Shown: piece after piece, positions 24,160 to 34,678 of the stretch
Layout: each line of letters begins with the position of its first letter
Numbering within the stretch: the stretch's first letter is position 1
NCBI RefSeq assembly: GCF_964355755.1
Contig: NC_092678.1
Coordinates: 23,850,365 to 23,914,364 of the forward strand
Length of the DNA stretch: 64,000 bases
Source: Antedon mediterranea
Taxonomy: Eukaryota > Echinodermata > Crinoidea > Comatulida > Antedonidae
Direction: 5' to 3'
Made by a program: the position numbers and the translations under genes
Notes under the pieces: generated by a model
What the model saw: only the letters and a program-made list of their open reading frames with translations
The model's database searches: none
Told to the model about the DNA's origin: nothing

Positions 24160-24211
24160 CTAGATGGTTACAGGGCGCCGTTTGGGACATTGCTAATTTT
24201 GTAGAAATATT

Positions 24212-24717
24212 ACAATTTTGTCTACACATAATTAATTTTGTCAATACAAAATTCATTTTGTCAACACAAAATTAATTTTGTATTGACAAAATTCATTTTG
24301 TCAACACAAAATGTATTCTGTGTGGACAAAATTCATTTTGTCTCGACAAAATTAATCAGAGTGTAAACAAAATTCATTCTGTGTAGACAAAATTCATTCT
24401 GTAACGACAAAATTCATTTTGTGTAGACAAAATTAATTCTGTGTGGACAAAATTAATTCTGTGTAGACAAAATTCATTCTGTAACGACAAAATTCATTTT
24501 GTGTAGACAAAATTAATTCTGTGTGGACAAAATTAATTCTGTGTAGACAAAATTCATTCTGTAACGACAAAATTCATTTTGTGGCGACAAAATGTATTCT
24601 GTGTAGACAACATTTATTCTGTGTAGACAAAATTCATTCTATGTTGACAAAATTAATTCTGTGTAGACAAAATTCATTCTGTAACGACAAAATTCACTTT
24701 GTCGCGACAAAATCAAA
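24212..24717. repeat. Left arm tandem array, 20-bp unit
   Basis: About 25 imperfect copies of gacaaaattcattctgtgta and variants (gacaaaattaattctgtgtg, gacaaaattcattctgtaac). Reverse complement of 32262-32750. Confidence 0.85.
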
Positions 24718-24759
24718 ATGAATTTTGTTAGCGTAGCCTACTCAAGCGTTTGGACAAAA

Positions 24760-27039
24760 CGTTTTTTAAAAGAGCGCGCGAATCTTAGACATTTGTTATT
24801 GGTTCAGTTATTATGGTTGAGCATGCCTCCGTCTCTATTGCTATCATATTAATCTATTTTATAATATCAGGGACCCCTGAAAATATCAGATATGATCAGT
24901 ATTCATACTTTGACAATTTAATATCTACGTCGTCAGTAATAATTATTATTATGTATTCTATATTAAAAAATCGGAAAATGGTTTTCATTAGAGCCCTGCT
25001 TATTACTTAAGTAAATTGTAGTAATGGGGCTATTTAATATTGTGTCGTTTAAAATATTATTTATTAATCTTATAAAATGTATATACTTTATTTTAAAATT
25101 AAAGATGTATTGTCTCCCAAAATCATGAAAAATAAAGATTTTTAAAATCGGACTTTGAATAGGCCATTATGCAGTTTTAATGAAGTTGTTCACTTCCATA
25201 AGAAAAAAGAACGAGGAAAAAAATTATTTCACCTATAAAAAGACAAAATAAACAGTTAAATTACCCAAAAACTCATTGGCTTCCAGACAATTTGACCATT
25301 TTTTGCTTTAAATTACAGTTTTTTCAGGTAAATAATTTTTTTTCAGACCCAATTTTTTGTGAAAGTGAATAACTATTATGTGACATTAAAATAACATATT
25401 CAACAAAAAGATTAAAAAAAACATTTTTTTCAGGGGACAATATATTTTTAAGATAATAATAATCATTGCAGAAATAATGATGCTGAAAGCTGTCCGTTAT
25501 TTGAAGAAAAAAAAAACATTTACAGAACTGACTACAAAAGATTGCTCACGTTAGTTTTATTATACAGTCATCCACCCTGCGAAACCTAATAACCTCTAAC
25601 CTACAGTAGTAAGTAGGCCAGGTAGCCTACGTTGGCTAGGTTACAGGACTGATTGCCCATAAAACATTCGATGTATAAATATCAACACCCCACAAACAGT
25701 GTAATAAATTACCTTTCCAGACCGAAAACCATTCTGGTTTGACTGAGGGTCTGGGCTTCTCCAAGATTACGCAAGTTGTCTAGGACCTCTTCAGCCAGGT
25801 AAAGCTTCAATAATGGGGCTATTCGATTCGATTCGAACATTCGATGTATAAATATCAACACCCCAGACATTGTAATAATGACCTTTTCTGCCCGAAATTA
25901 CGATACTCTTTCGATACAACTCCATATTTTATTAGTGGAAAATGCATTTTTATTTAACATCAATCTTATCAAGCCAGCCAAAGACTGAATACGTACATGA
26001 AAAGTACAAAGAACAATGTAAGCCTATAAACAATTATTTGCAATTAGCAATGTATAATAAATAAAATCAACCATGAAGTTGTAAAATAAGCAGAAACATA
26101 ACATTTATATCTAGCATTTTTAACATTATTATATTCAAACAACACTCTGTTGTCAATTTAAATCGTTTGATTCGTGAGTCGAGGTAAAGAAAGTGCTTTA
26201 CCATTTTTCTTTCAAAAGCATAGGCCTATAGCAAACAAGGCCAACAGCCACTGTACATTACGCGGACCAGGCTACGTTAGCGTTACGGTTAGGCAATTTG
26301 GTTTTGACAAGCAATTACTGTCAGTGCTTTGTAAGTTATTGTGATTTTATTGCCCTGGAGTGTCATTTGAGCCACAAGTTCTAACTACAAGTCCTGCCCA
26401 CTGGAGGTTGGTCTAACCTGAGATGATTCGCATGGAAGAGCTTGAGTCATCCTCTTAAGTTTGGCCTCGATGACCTTTGCGCAGGCTACCTAGAATTCTC
26501 ATGGGCCATTAAATATTCAGTTTCAACTTTTAGATTTTATGTGGTTTGAGACTTTGTTGAGCATTTTTAAAAATGTGTATAGGCCTACTACAGTACATAA
26601 TATTAATATTCAATCAAAGATAAGAACAATAATGCAATATACATTGAGATATAAATGATGTAAAATAAACCATAAAGATTAATACAATAAACTACAAATA
26701 GCCAATTTTTAAGTTTGAATGGAAAAAATGATTGACCTATGAAAGAACCCTAAAATAAACATATAAATAAAAATAAACGCCAAGTGATGATAACCAATTT
26801 AAATTAATACACATTAAAAAGTTTTATCATTATGTAAATAATTATCTTAAATTAAAAATGAAAGATATATTTAGGTTAACAAATTGAATATAATATGTTT
26901 CCTTTTTTCTTATCACTCTTGAAAAGTAATGTTATCTGTTATCTGCCAGAGTCAAATGTTCTGACCCTTTCATCATTTGTTTAGCTCTGCTGATGTTACT
27001 CTGATACTTTTTTTCGTAAAATGCTACAAATAAGTGTGT
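24760..27039. other. Internal region of foldback element 2, left part
   Basis: AT-rich and without a recognised gene. The word acattcgatgtataaatatc followed by aacacccca occurs twice (25669 and 25838), showing a local duplication. The block ctatagcaaacaaggccaac with agccactgta (about 26225) recurs at 31540 next to cctggtccgcgtaatg, whose complement lies beside it here, so the two copies are rearranged relative to each other. Confidence 0.4.
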
Positions 27040-28195
27040 ATGTTTTTTACCCTGCCACTGTTTTAGTACAACACAATTGTGTGTACCCTGCCACTGTTTT
27101 GTATCCCTGCCACCGTTTTTGTATCCCTGCAATCTTCTTTTTTCCCAGAAACTTTGTATACAACACAAGTTTTTGTATCCTAGACCACTGCTTGGTCGTA
27201 CCGTCTCTGTTTTTGTACCCTGACACCGTTTTTCTTCCCTGCAACTGTTTTGTACCCTGCCACTGTTTTTGTACCATGCCCCAGTTTTTGTACCCAGCTG
27301 CCATCGTGTTTGTACCCTGCCACTGTTTTTGTACCCTGCCACTGTTTTTATACCCTGCCACCGTTTTTGTACCCTGCGACTGTTTTTGTACCCTGCGACT
27401 GTTTTTATAGCCTGCCACCATTTTTGTATCCTGCCACCGTTTTTGTATCCCTGCCACCGTTTTTTGTACCACTGTCATCGTCTTTTTTCCCAGACACTTT
27501 GTATACAACACAAGTTTTTGTACCATAGACCACTGCTTGTCATACCCTGTCTCTGTTTTTGTACCCTGATACCGTTTTTGTACCATGTCACCGTTTTTGT
27601 ACCCTGCCACTATTTTTGTACCTTGCCACTGTTTTTGTACCCATCTGCCATCGTTTTTGTACCCTGCCACCGTTTTTGTACCCAGCTGCCATCGATTTTG
27701 TACTGCCACCGTTTTTGTACCCTGCCACTTTTTTTGTACCCTGCCACCGTTTTTGTACTCTGCCACTGTTTGTGTACTTTGCCACTGTTTATGTACCCTG
27801 CGACTGTTTTTGTACCCAGCTGCCATCGTTTTTGTACCCTGCCATCGTTTTTGTACCCTGCCACCGTTTTTGTACCCTGCCACTGTTTTTGTACCCTGCC
27901 ACCGTTTTTGTATCCTGCCACCGTTTTTGTACCCTGCCACTGTTTTTGTACCGAGCTGCTATCGTTTATGTACCCTGCCACCGTTTTTGTACCCTGCCAC
28001 CGTTTTTGTACCCTCCACTGTTTTTGTACCCTGCTCATTTTTTGTACCCAACTGCCATCGATGTTGTACCCTGCCACTGTTTTTGTACCCAGCTGCCATC
28101 GTTTTTGTACCCTGCCACTGTTTTTGTACCCAGCTGCCATCGTTTTTGTACCCTGCCATCGTTTTTGTACCCTGGCACTGTTTGTACCCTTCCAC
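27040..28195. repeat. 19-bp satellite array S1
   Basis: Tandem copies of gtttttgtaccctgccacc, with a 22-bp variant that inserts cagctgccatc. The unit has no stop codon in any frame of either strand and 19 is not a multiple of three, so long frames with 19-residue periodicity appear on both strands (FLYPATVFVPCHRFCT forward, MAGYKNGGRVQKRWQGTKT reverse). I regard none of them as genes. Confidence 0.9.
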
Positions 28196-28198
28196 CAG

Positions 28199-28370
28199 GG
28201 CCTTCCAGCCTTTTAAACACTGCCTGACATACAAAGATATTTTTGACATTTTGTGAAAGATATACTTTCCCATTAAATTAAATAAATGGAATATCACAAC
28301 CACTAAGTATTTATTCCTGTATAAGGTCAGCAATCAGATTTCCCGCGAACTATTGTATAAAATCATTGAC
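28199..28370. repeat. Module M, copy 1 (between satellite arrays)
   Basis: Shares ccttccagccttttaaac, tttcccattaaat, agtatttattcctgta and tttcccgcgaacta with 30962-31258. Copy 1 lacks about 115 bases present in copy 2. Confidence 0.7.
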
Positions 28371-29420
28371 GCTGTTTTTGTACACTGCCACCGTTTTTGT
28401 ACCCTGCCACCGTTTTTGTACCCAGCTGCCATCGTTTTTGTACCCTGCCACTGTTTTTGTACCCAGCTGCCATCGTTTTTGTACCCTGCCATCGTTTTTG
28501 TACCCTGCCACCGTTTTTGTACCCTGCCACTGTTTTTGTACCCTGCCACCGTTTTTGTATCCTGCCACCGTTTTTGTACCCTGCCACCGTTTTTGTACCC
28601 TGCCACTGTTTTTGTACTGAGCTGCTATCGTTTTTGTACCCTGCCACCGTTTTTGTACCCTGCCACCGTTTTTGTACCCTCCACTGTTTTTGTACCCTGC
28701 TCATTTTTTGTACCCTGCTCATTTTTTGTACCCAACTGCCATCGATGTTGTACCCTGCCACTTTTTTTGTACCCTGCCACTTTTTTTGTACCCAGCTGCC
28801 ATCGTTTTTGTACCCTGCCACCGTTTTTGTACCCTTCCACTATTTTTGTACCCTGCCACTGTTTTTGTACCCATCTGCCATCGTTTTTGTACCCTGCCAC
28901 CGTTTTTGTACCCTGCCACCGTTTTTGTACCCTGCCACTGTTTTTGTACCCTTCCACTATTTTTGTACCCTGCCACTGTTTTTGTACCCATCTGCCATCG
29001 TTTTTGTACCCTGCCACCGTTTTTGTACCCTGCCACCGTTTTTGTACCCTGCCACTGTTTTTGTACCCTGCTACTGTTTTTGTACCCAGCTGCCATCTAT
29101 TTTGTACCCTGTCACCGTTTTTGTACCCTGCCACTGTTTTTGTACCCTGCTACTGTTTTTGTACCCTGCTACTGTTTTTGTACCCTGCTACTGTTTTTGT
29201 ACCCTGCTACTGTTTTTGTACCCTGCTACTGTTTTTGTACCCAGCTGCCATCGATTTTGTACCCTGCCACCGTTTTTGTACCCTGTCGCTGTTTGTGTAC
29301 TCTGCCAGCGTTTTGTACCCTGCCACTGTTTTTATACCCTGCCTCCGTTTTTGTACCCAGTCAATGTTTTTGTACAAAACAATTTTTTTTTACAAGTGTT
29401 GTACCCAGAAACTGTTTTTG
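28370..29420. repeat. 19-bp satellite array S2
   Basis: Same unit as S1, with stretches of higher-order order: a block of about 110 bp at 28815-28925 repeats at 28930-29040. The array decays rightwards into single variant units. Confidence 0.9.
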
Positions 29421-29796
29421 TAATGTTGTCATCGTTTTATAACAATTTTATACAATGTATAATAGAACAAAATACGTGATAATTGCAAATAAATATAATT
29501 TCATTTTCAATTTAATTTTATTTCCACAATATAATAACATACATACAGGATAATAAATGCAATGAAGTAATCATGTGGGGAGAGAGTCATAATAAGTCAG
29601 TCAGTAAGTTTGACCCACCACGAAATATAACATTAAATACAAATACGAAAAATAAAAAAATATATATACATAAACTAATAATAAATAAAAGAAAAAAAAG
29701 CTACAATTTATTGCTCCCCTTTTTTAAAAATCCATTCTGAAAAACATATGACTTCTAATTATTCATGATCTAACGTTATTACATAAAAGGTGGTGG

Positions 29797-30065
29797 TCAA
29801 GCTAGCTCTGCAGGTGACGGCCGCCGCATGCATATCTCGCCAGTTTCCCGTATTCTTATGTTGTTCGTTTTGGTAAATATGCGGCTGAACATGTATCCAA
29901 ACGCGTAAATAGCGCTGTGCTCTGATGGTGCTTCGACACCAGAAATTACTTCTGGTGCAGTCCATGGAAAGCATTTCTTCCACCTAATCTTCTCCTCCGA
30001 TGACAACTTTAAAGGAGTAGGCCTACTCCGTCCGGTCCGAAATGCCTTGCCATAATCTATTGTTA
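29797..30065 (-). pseudogene. Protein-kinase exon relic (subdomains VII-IX)
   Basis: Reading from a clean acceptor (ccag at 30066-30069), the exon opens with VTIDYGKA-like residues, where DYG replaces DFG of subdomain VII. It continues through FPWTAPEVISG, an APE motif of subdomain VIII, and IYAFGYMFSRIF, a subdomain IX D-x-W/F-x-F-G equivalent in which the Asp is replaced by Ala. It then jumps to RRPSPAELA and a stop. The C-lobe between is missing and upstream exons are not visible nearby. It looks like a captured fragment of a cellular kinase gene carried by foldback element 2. Any activity is very unlikely. Confidence 0.6.
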
Positions 30066-30642
30066 CTGGTATAAATTAATTTTACCATCAATCATGAAGC
30101 ACGTACCACGTTATTACCTGTAAGAGAAAAGACAATTGGGAAAATAAGAAAATAACTGTAAAATAATCACTGAATTGTGTATGGTATAATTGAATTTAAT
30201 GTATGATAATGAAAAATGAGTGGCTTAATTAAAAAAAATTACGCATAGGCCTATAACAGATTCTTACTATTGATATCATTATGGACATAATCCTGAGTTG
30301 TGGAAATTAGGATATTTTATACGAATATATATTAGGCCTACTGATATACTGTAAATAAGACCTCTTTCTACTTCACACGTTTACGTAGATCTATCTGATA
30401 AGAATTTGTGAATTATTTTATTTTTATCGGAACGTTGATTTCTACCTACCATGCAAACGCATGCAGCAAGTCAGATTTTCCTCCACAATGAATCTTCCGA
30501 GAAAGATCTTTTATTTATTTTCGATGCGCTTCCATTCAATTTTAAAATCGCTTTGATGCCTGCCGCCTCAATCCATCAGGAGGAATGGCGGGGGATATTT
30601 GAACTCCGTGGTATATCTGGCTAAGGCCTAACCCTTTTGCGA

Positions 30643-30855
30643 TTAATTCTTTCTAATAGTTCTGTTGTAGGCTACATTTTCTTCCACGGGCTCGTCGTTT
30701 ATATTATCAAGTAGACGGTCATTGATGACCGAGTCTACACATTTATCTCGTATAAAATTGCGTAGAGTTATCAAATTTAAATTGTGTTCATTTGTATCAA
30801 TTATGTATGTTTGTTGCTGCTGTACATTGTCTACAAGATGTCCACCACCCAACAA
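30643..30855 (-). other. Short unrecognised coding-like frame
   Basis: 70 residues ending TIRKN, rich in Asn, Asp and Glu (TLRNFIRDKCVDSVINDRL). Composition looks coding, unlike the AT-rich surroundings, but I do not recognise a family. It may be the last exon of another captured gene or a transposon protein fragment. Confidence 0.3.
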
Positions 30856-30961
30856 CAGGTGAATAAAACATGAAACACTAATATACTTTCGTGATACATT
30901 AGCACTGTTCGGAAGTACTCATGATTGACTATCAATCCATTTTGTTCCCAAAATCGATCAA

Positions 30962-31258
30962 AGGGCTTCCAGCCTTTAAAACGCTGCCTGATGACATACG
31001 AAATTTTGTGAAAGATATATACTTTCCCATTAAATTTAATAAATTGAATATCACACGGCCATCCCAATTCCCTAACAAAACTATTGTTCATGTTTAAAAG
31101 TATTTATTTAATGTGTCTGTAGTTCTAGTTAAATTGCTTTGCATAAAGCAGCATTGAGAAATATTTAGATTATTATTATAAACAACCACTAAAGTATTTA
31201 TTCCTGTACAAGGTCAGAAATCAAATTTCCCGCAAACTATTTTATAAAATCAGTGACC
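30962..31258. repeat. Module M, copy 2
   Basis: Longer version of 28199-28370, without flanking satellite. Together they show that satellite expansion or insertion happened beside one copy only. Confidence 0.65.
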
Positions 31259-32204
31259 TACCTAATAGTAAATTGATTGGTTAATACCCAGTCAGTGAGG
31301 ACCTGATTGACAAGCAGTGCCTGTTTGCTATTGGTCATTGGTAAGAGGAAGTTGAAAATGGAGAGCAAGTTATTCTTAACACTTGCAGTCTTAAATAAAC
31401 ACGCTGGCATTTTTATTACACCACAGAGTATTATTCCTGTCAACTTATACCACAATTGACATGTTGAGGGGATAGGTCATCCACTGATTCAGTGGATGCC
31501 AAACGTAACGCTAAAGTAGCCTGGTCCGCGTAATGACCTATAGCAAACAAGGCCAACAGCCACTGTAAGTCGCGTGCAGTTCAAAGAGTACAGAAAACGC
31601 GATAAAACGCAAAGTGATACCGGACCGACGCTTTCACGCGACTAAAAACAAAAGTAAATATAAAACCTAACTAGATAGAAAAACTAAAAACAGTTAATTT
31701 AAATATAGAATCATATAAACATATACAGATACAAAATTTACATATTTGTAACAAAACATATTTTAAATTTAATACAGACCACATAAATAAATCGAGATAG
31801 AATTTGTAGAAGGTAAGTTTGCGTTTGCTGGGGTTTACAAAATAATGCTAATACACGCGTCCACACAAATGGTGCACGTGTAATACGTATCAACAAACCT
31901 AACCATGGGAAGGTTTTAAACAATATACTGTACTTCAAAAAGTCACCCGAGTGCAGGGAGTTGTAATTACAACTACCTGGTGTTAGGAAATGTAGGGGTG
32001 GGTGAGTATTACGGAGATACTAGAGTTATGTGGGTAATGATCGGTATCAAAGTGATCAGAATTTTGTACTGGGAATGTTTTAAATAACATTTTGAAACCC
32101 GTCCTTGGGCAGGTATACTTGCAAGTAATAATAAGGGGCTATCGAAGTTAGGTTTTTGATCGTAGGCCTATAACTGTCAATCTTCGAGTTTCCAATAACA
32201 ACCC
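31259..32204. other. Internal region of foldback element 2, right part
   Basis: No gene recognised. A 65-residue frame at 31258-31455 (minus) has no known motif. It includes the rearranged cctggtccgcgtaatg block at about 31518. Confidence 0.35.
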
Positions 32205-32261
32205 CGCCTTCTAATTTAAATGTTAAAACGTTTTGTCCCACGCTTGAGTAGGCTCGGCTAA

Positions 32262-32750
32262 CAAAATTCATTTTGTCGCGACAAAATGAATTTTGTTGCA
32301 ACAAAATGAATTTTGTCTACACAGAATGAATTTTGTCTACACAGAATGAATTTTGTCTACACAGAATAAATTTTGTCTACACAGAATAAATTTTGTCTAC
32401 ACAGAATACATTTTGTCGCCACAAAATGAATTTTGTCCACACAGAATTAATTTTGTCTACACAGAAATAATTTTGTCCACACAGAATTAATTTTGTCGTT
32501 ACAGAATGAATTTTGTCGCCACAAAATGAATTTTGTCGTTACAGAATGAATTTTGTCTACACAGAATTAATTTTGTCAACACAGAATTAATTTTGTCTAC
32601 ACAGAATGAATTTTGTTTACACAGAATTAATTTTGTCAAGACAAAATGAATTTTGTCAAGACAAAATTAATTTTGTCCACACAAAATGAATTTTGTGTTG
32701 ACAAAATAAATTTTGTCCACACAAAATTAATTATGTGTAGACAAAATTGT
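32262..32750. repeat. Right arm tandem array, 20-bp unit (inverted)
   Basis: Units of ttttgtctacacagaatgaa, the reverse complement of the left arm at 24212-24717. About 24 copies. Confidence 0.85.
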
Positions 32751-34678
32751 AATATTTCGACAAAAATGTCCCATACGGCGCCCCGTAGTACGATGGTACG
32801 CTCGCTTCGCTCGCGTACCATCTAGGTCGTGTCCACAGATGTTCTCGAATACACAGTAATTTCAGCGTAATAAAACTGGCGATTTCAAATGTACTATTAT
32901 ATAATACATTGTCGTTTACAGAAACGAATAAATAGACACGATGATTTATGTAGTCAACTAAAATTAGCACCCTGGGAATTACTTCCGAAGGAGAAACTTA
33001 TCACAAAATGAGTCCAAATTTTTGATTTGGACTCATTTAAAGAAACCCAATTTGTGTTTTGTATGTAACATAAGGTTTGAGGGATGGGAAAGCGGATAGT
33101 TACAAAGAGGAACAATTTTAAAATATATTCTTTATCCACTCAGTAACGAAATATGTTGTTCATGTTTTATAGGCCTATAAATAATATACCTCTAAATACG
33201 GTAAAACATTTGCGATTTAATACTTTGTTAAAACTGTCACTGTCATAATCGATTGAAATATTAAAGTACATGTCACGATACACCACTACGACGTTTATAG
33301 TATTGGTAATTATTAATTAATAATTAATACAAACGTTGAAAGGGAACTGTCAGTATAAAGTTTATTTGTATATAATAATGTGTTTATATATCTAACAGTG
33401 AAGCCTAACCACAATCTCAGTAATAAAGTTTATTTGTATATATTTTTATATTACATCTAACAGTACGAACATTCACAGTAAGAAATGTTCGATTCAAATG
33501 AGGACCAAAAATAGTTAATAGGTATTAACAGTAAGTATTGCAAGTTTATTCTCAAAGGGCCCATATATTTACCTACCGTATGTGTTAAACCAAGGGCTCA
33601 TAAATTTACCTACTTGTGTTAAACCAACCTCTGGCAGACTGAGAGATTGGGATGTTCCATTCATCGCAAATCAATACATTTGTATAATCGTATATTAAAT
33701 CTATCAAAATAGTATTTTTTAAAGAAAATCGGCCTTTCTTTAACATTATGATGCTGTACTCTAGTCAAGTCGTTGAACCTAAATTCGTTTTAATCGTCAA
33801 TAACTAATTATCTAACTTAATTTAATTAGTAAACAGGGTTACATCAGGTGGTTAAAATCAGTACCGAAAGTACGAACCAACTTTATATACCATCGAGTAA
33901 AAATTCTAGAAGTAAGGCGCGATTTACCGAATTTTGCCCTTACGTAAATTTATATATAGAAAGGGCTCATACATTTACCTACTTGTGTTAAACCAAACTC
34001 TGGCAGACTGAGAGATTGGGATGTTCCATTCATTGCAAATCAATACATTTGTATAAACGTATATTAAATCTATCAAAATAGTATTTTTTTAAGAAAATCG
34101 GCCTGTCTTCAACATTATGATGCTGTACTCTAGCTGTTCAACCGGTTTTTAGCTATTAAAAACAATTATCGTAGGAGGAGATAGGAAAATGCGAAGCCTC
34201 CTCGCATTTTTGTGGCGGGTATTTTTCAAGATGGACATCTATTAGACAGTGTATACCACGATCGGAAAACACCCCTATTTGGGGCAAATCGTTGAACCTA
34301 AATTCGTTTTAATCGTCAATAACTAATTATCTAACTTAATTTAATTAGTAAACAGGGTTACATCAGGTGGTTAAAATCAGTACCGAAAGTACGAACCAAC
34401 TTTATATACCATCGAGTACAAATTCTAAAAGTAAGGCGCGATTTACCGAATTTTGGCCTTACGTAAATTTATAATATATAGATTACTATATAATGATAAG
34501 CTAAGTTATGCATAAATTCACTACAACATTTTATCTGTAATCTGTACACGTTTGTGTTATATTTACAAGTTGATTTATTTAATTAATTATGTTCAATGCG
34601 GAAAGTAAAATTATAATTATAAACAGTTATTTATTTCTGTAAAGTTAATAACACGTGCTAATGTTATTTAATTATCAT

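Larger units (their letters stand above)
24169..32790. mobile_element. Foldback element 2, 8.6 kb, with inverted 20-bp-repeat arms
   Basis: The outer ends are inverted: cagggcgccgtttgggacat at 24171 and, from the right, cggggcgccgtatgggacat. Both are followed by gaaatattacaattttgtct and then tandem 20-bp units. The arms end at about 24760 and 32205 with the inverted word cctactcaagcgt. The element lies inside the Helitron hairpin. Gatggt occurs on both sides (24163-24168 and 32792-32797), consistent with a target duplication of about 8 bp. The centre carries a 19-bp satellite, a kinase exon relic and a duplicated module, but no recognisable transposase. Confidence 0.7.
24160..34482 (-). mobile_element. 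Helitron-like element H1 (split by foldback element 2)
   Basis: Read on the minus strand, the element starts with TC (tctatatattataaatttac) at 34482. It ends with a 10-bp-stem hairpin (agatggtacg...cgtaccatct) and CTAG at 24160, matching the 5'-TC...hairpin-CTRR-3' ends of Helitrons. The host base is A before TC and T after CTAG. Paralogous unit G shows the empty site gtaatataaat, so insertion was between A and T with no target duplication. Its own DNA is only about 1.7 kb (32791-34482 plus nine bases at 24160), with an internal duplication of 33591-33956 and 33957-34320. No Rep/helicase is seen, so it is non-autonomous. Confidence 0.7.

Noticed and set aside
24212-24717. CRISPR-like regular repeats
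   Set aside because: The 20-bp units are contiguous with no unique spacers and recur inverted at 32262-32750; eukaryotic foldback arms.
27047-29479. Many long open frames (up to 360 residues) on both strands
   Set aside because: All are translations of the stop-free 19-bp satellite with 19-residue periodicity; no domain, no splice context, and equal openness in every frame.
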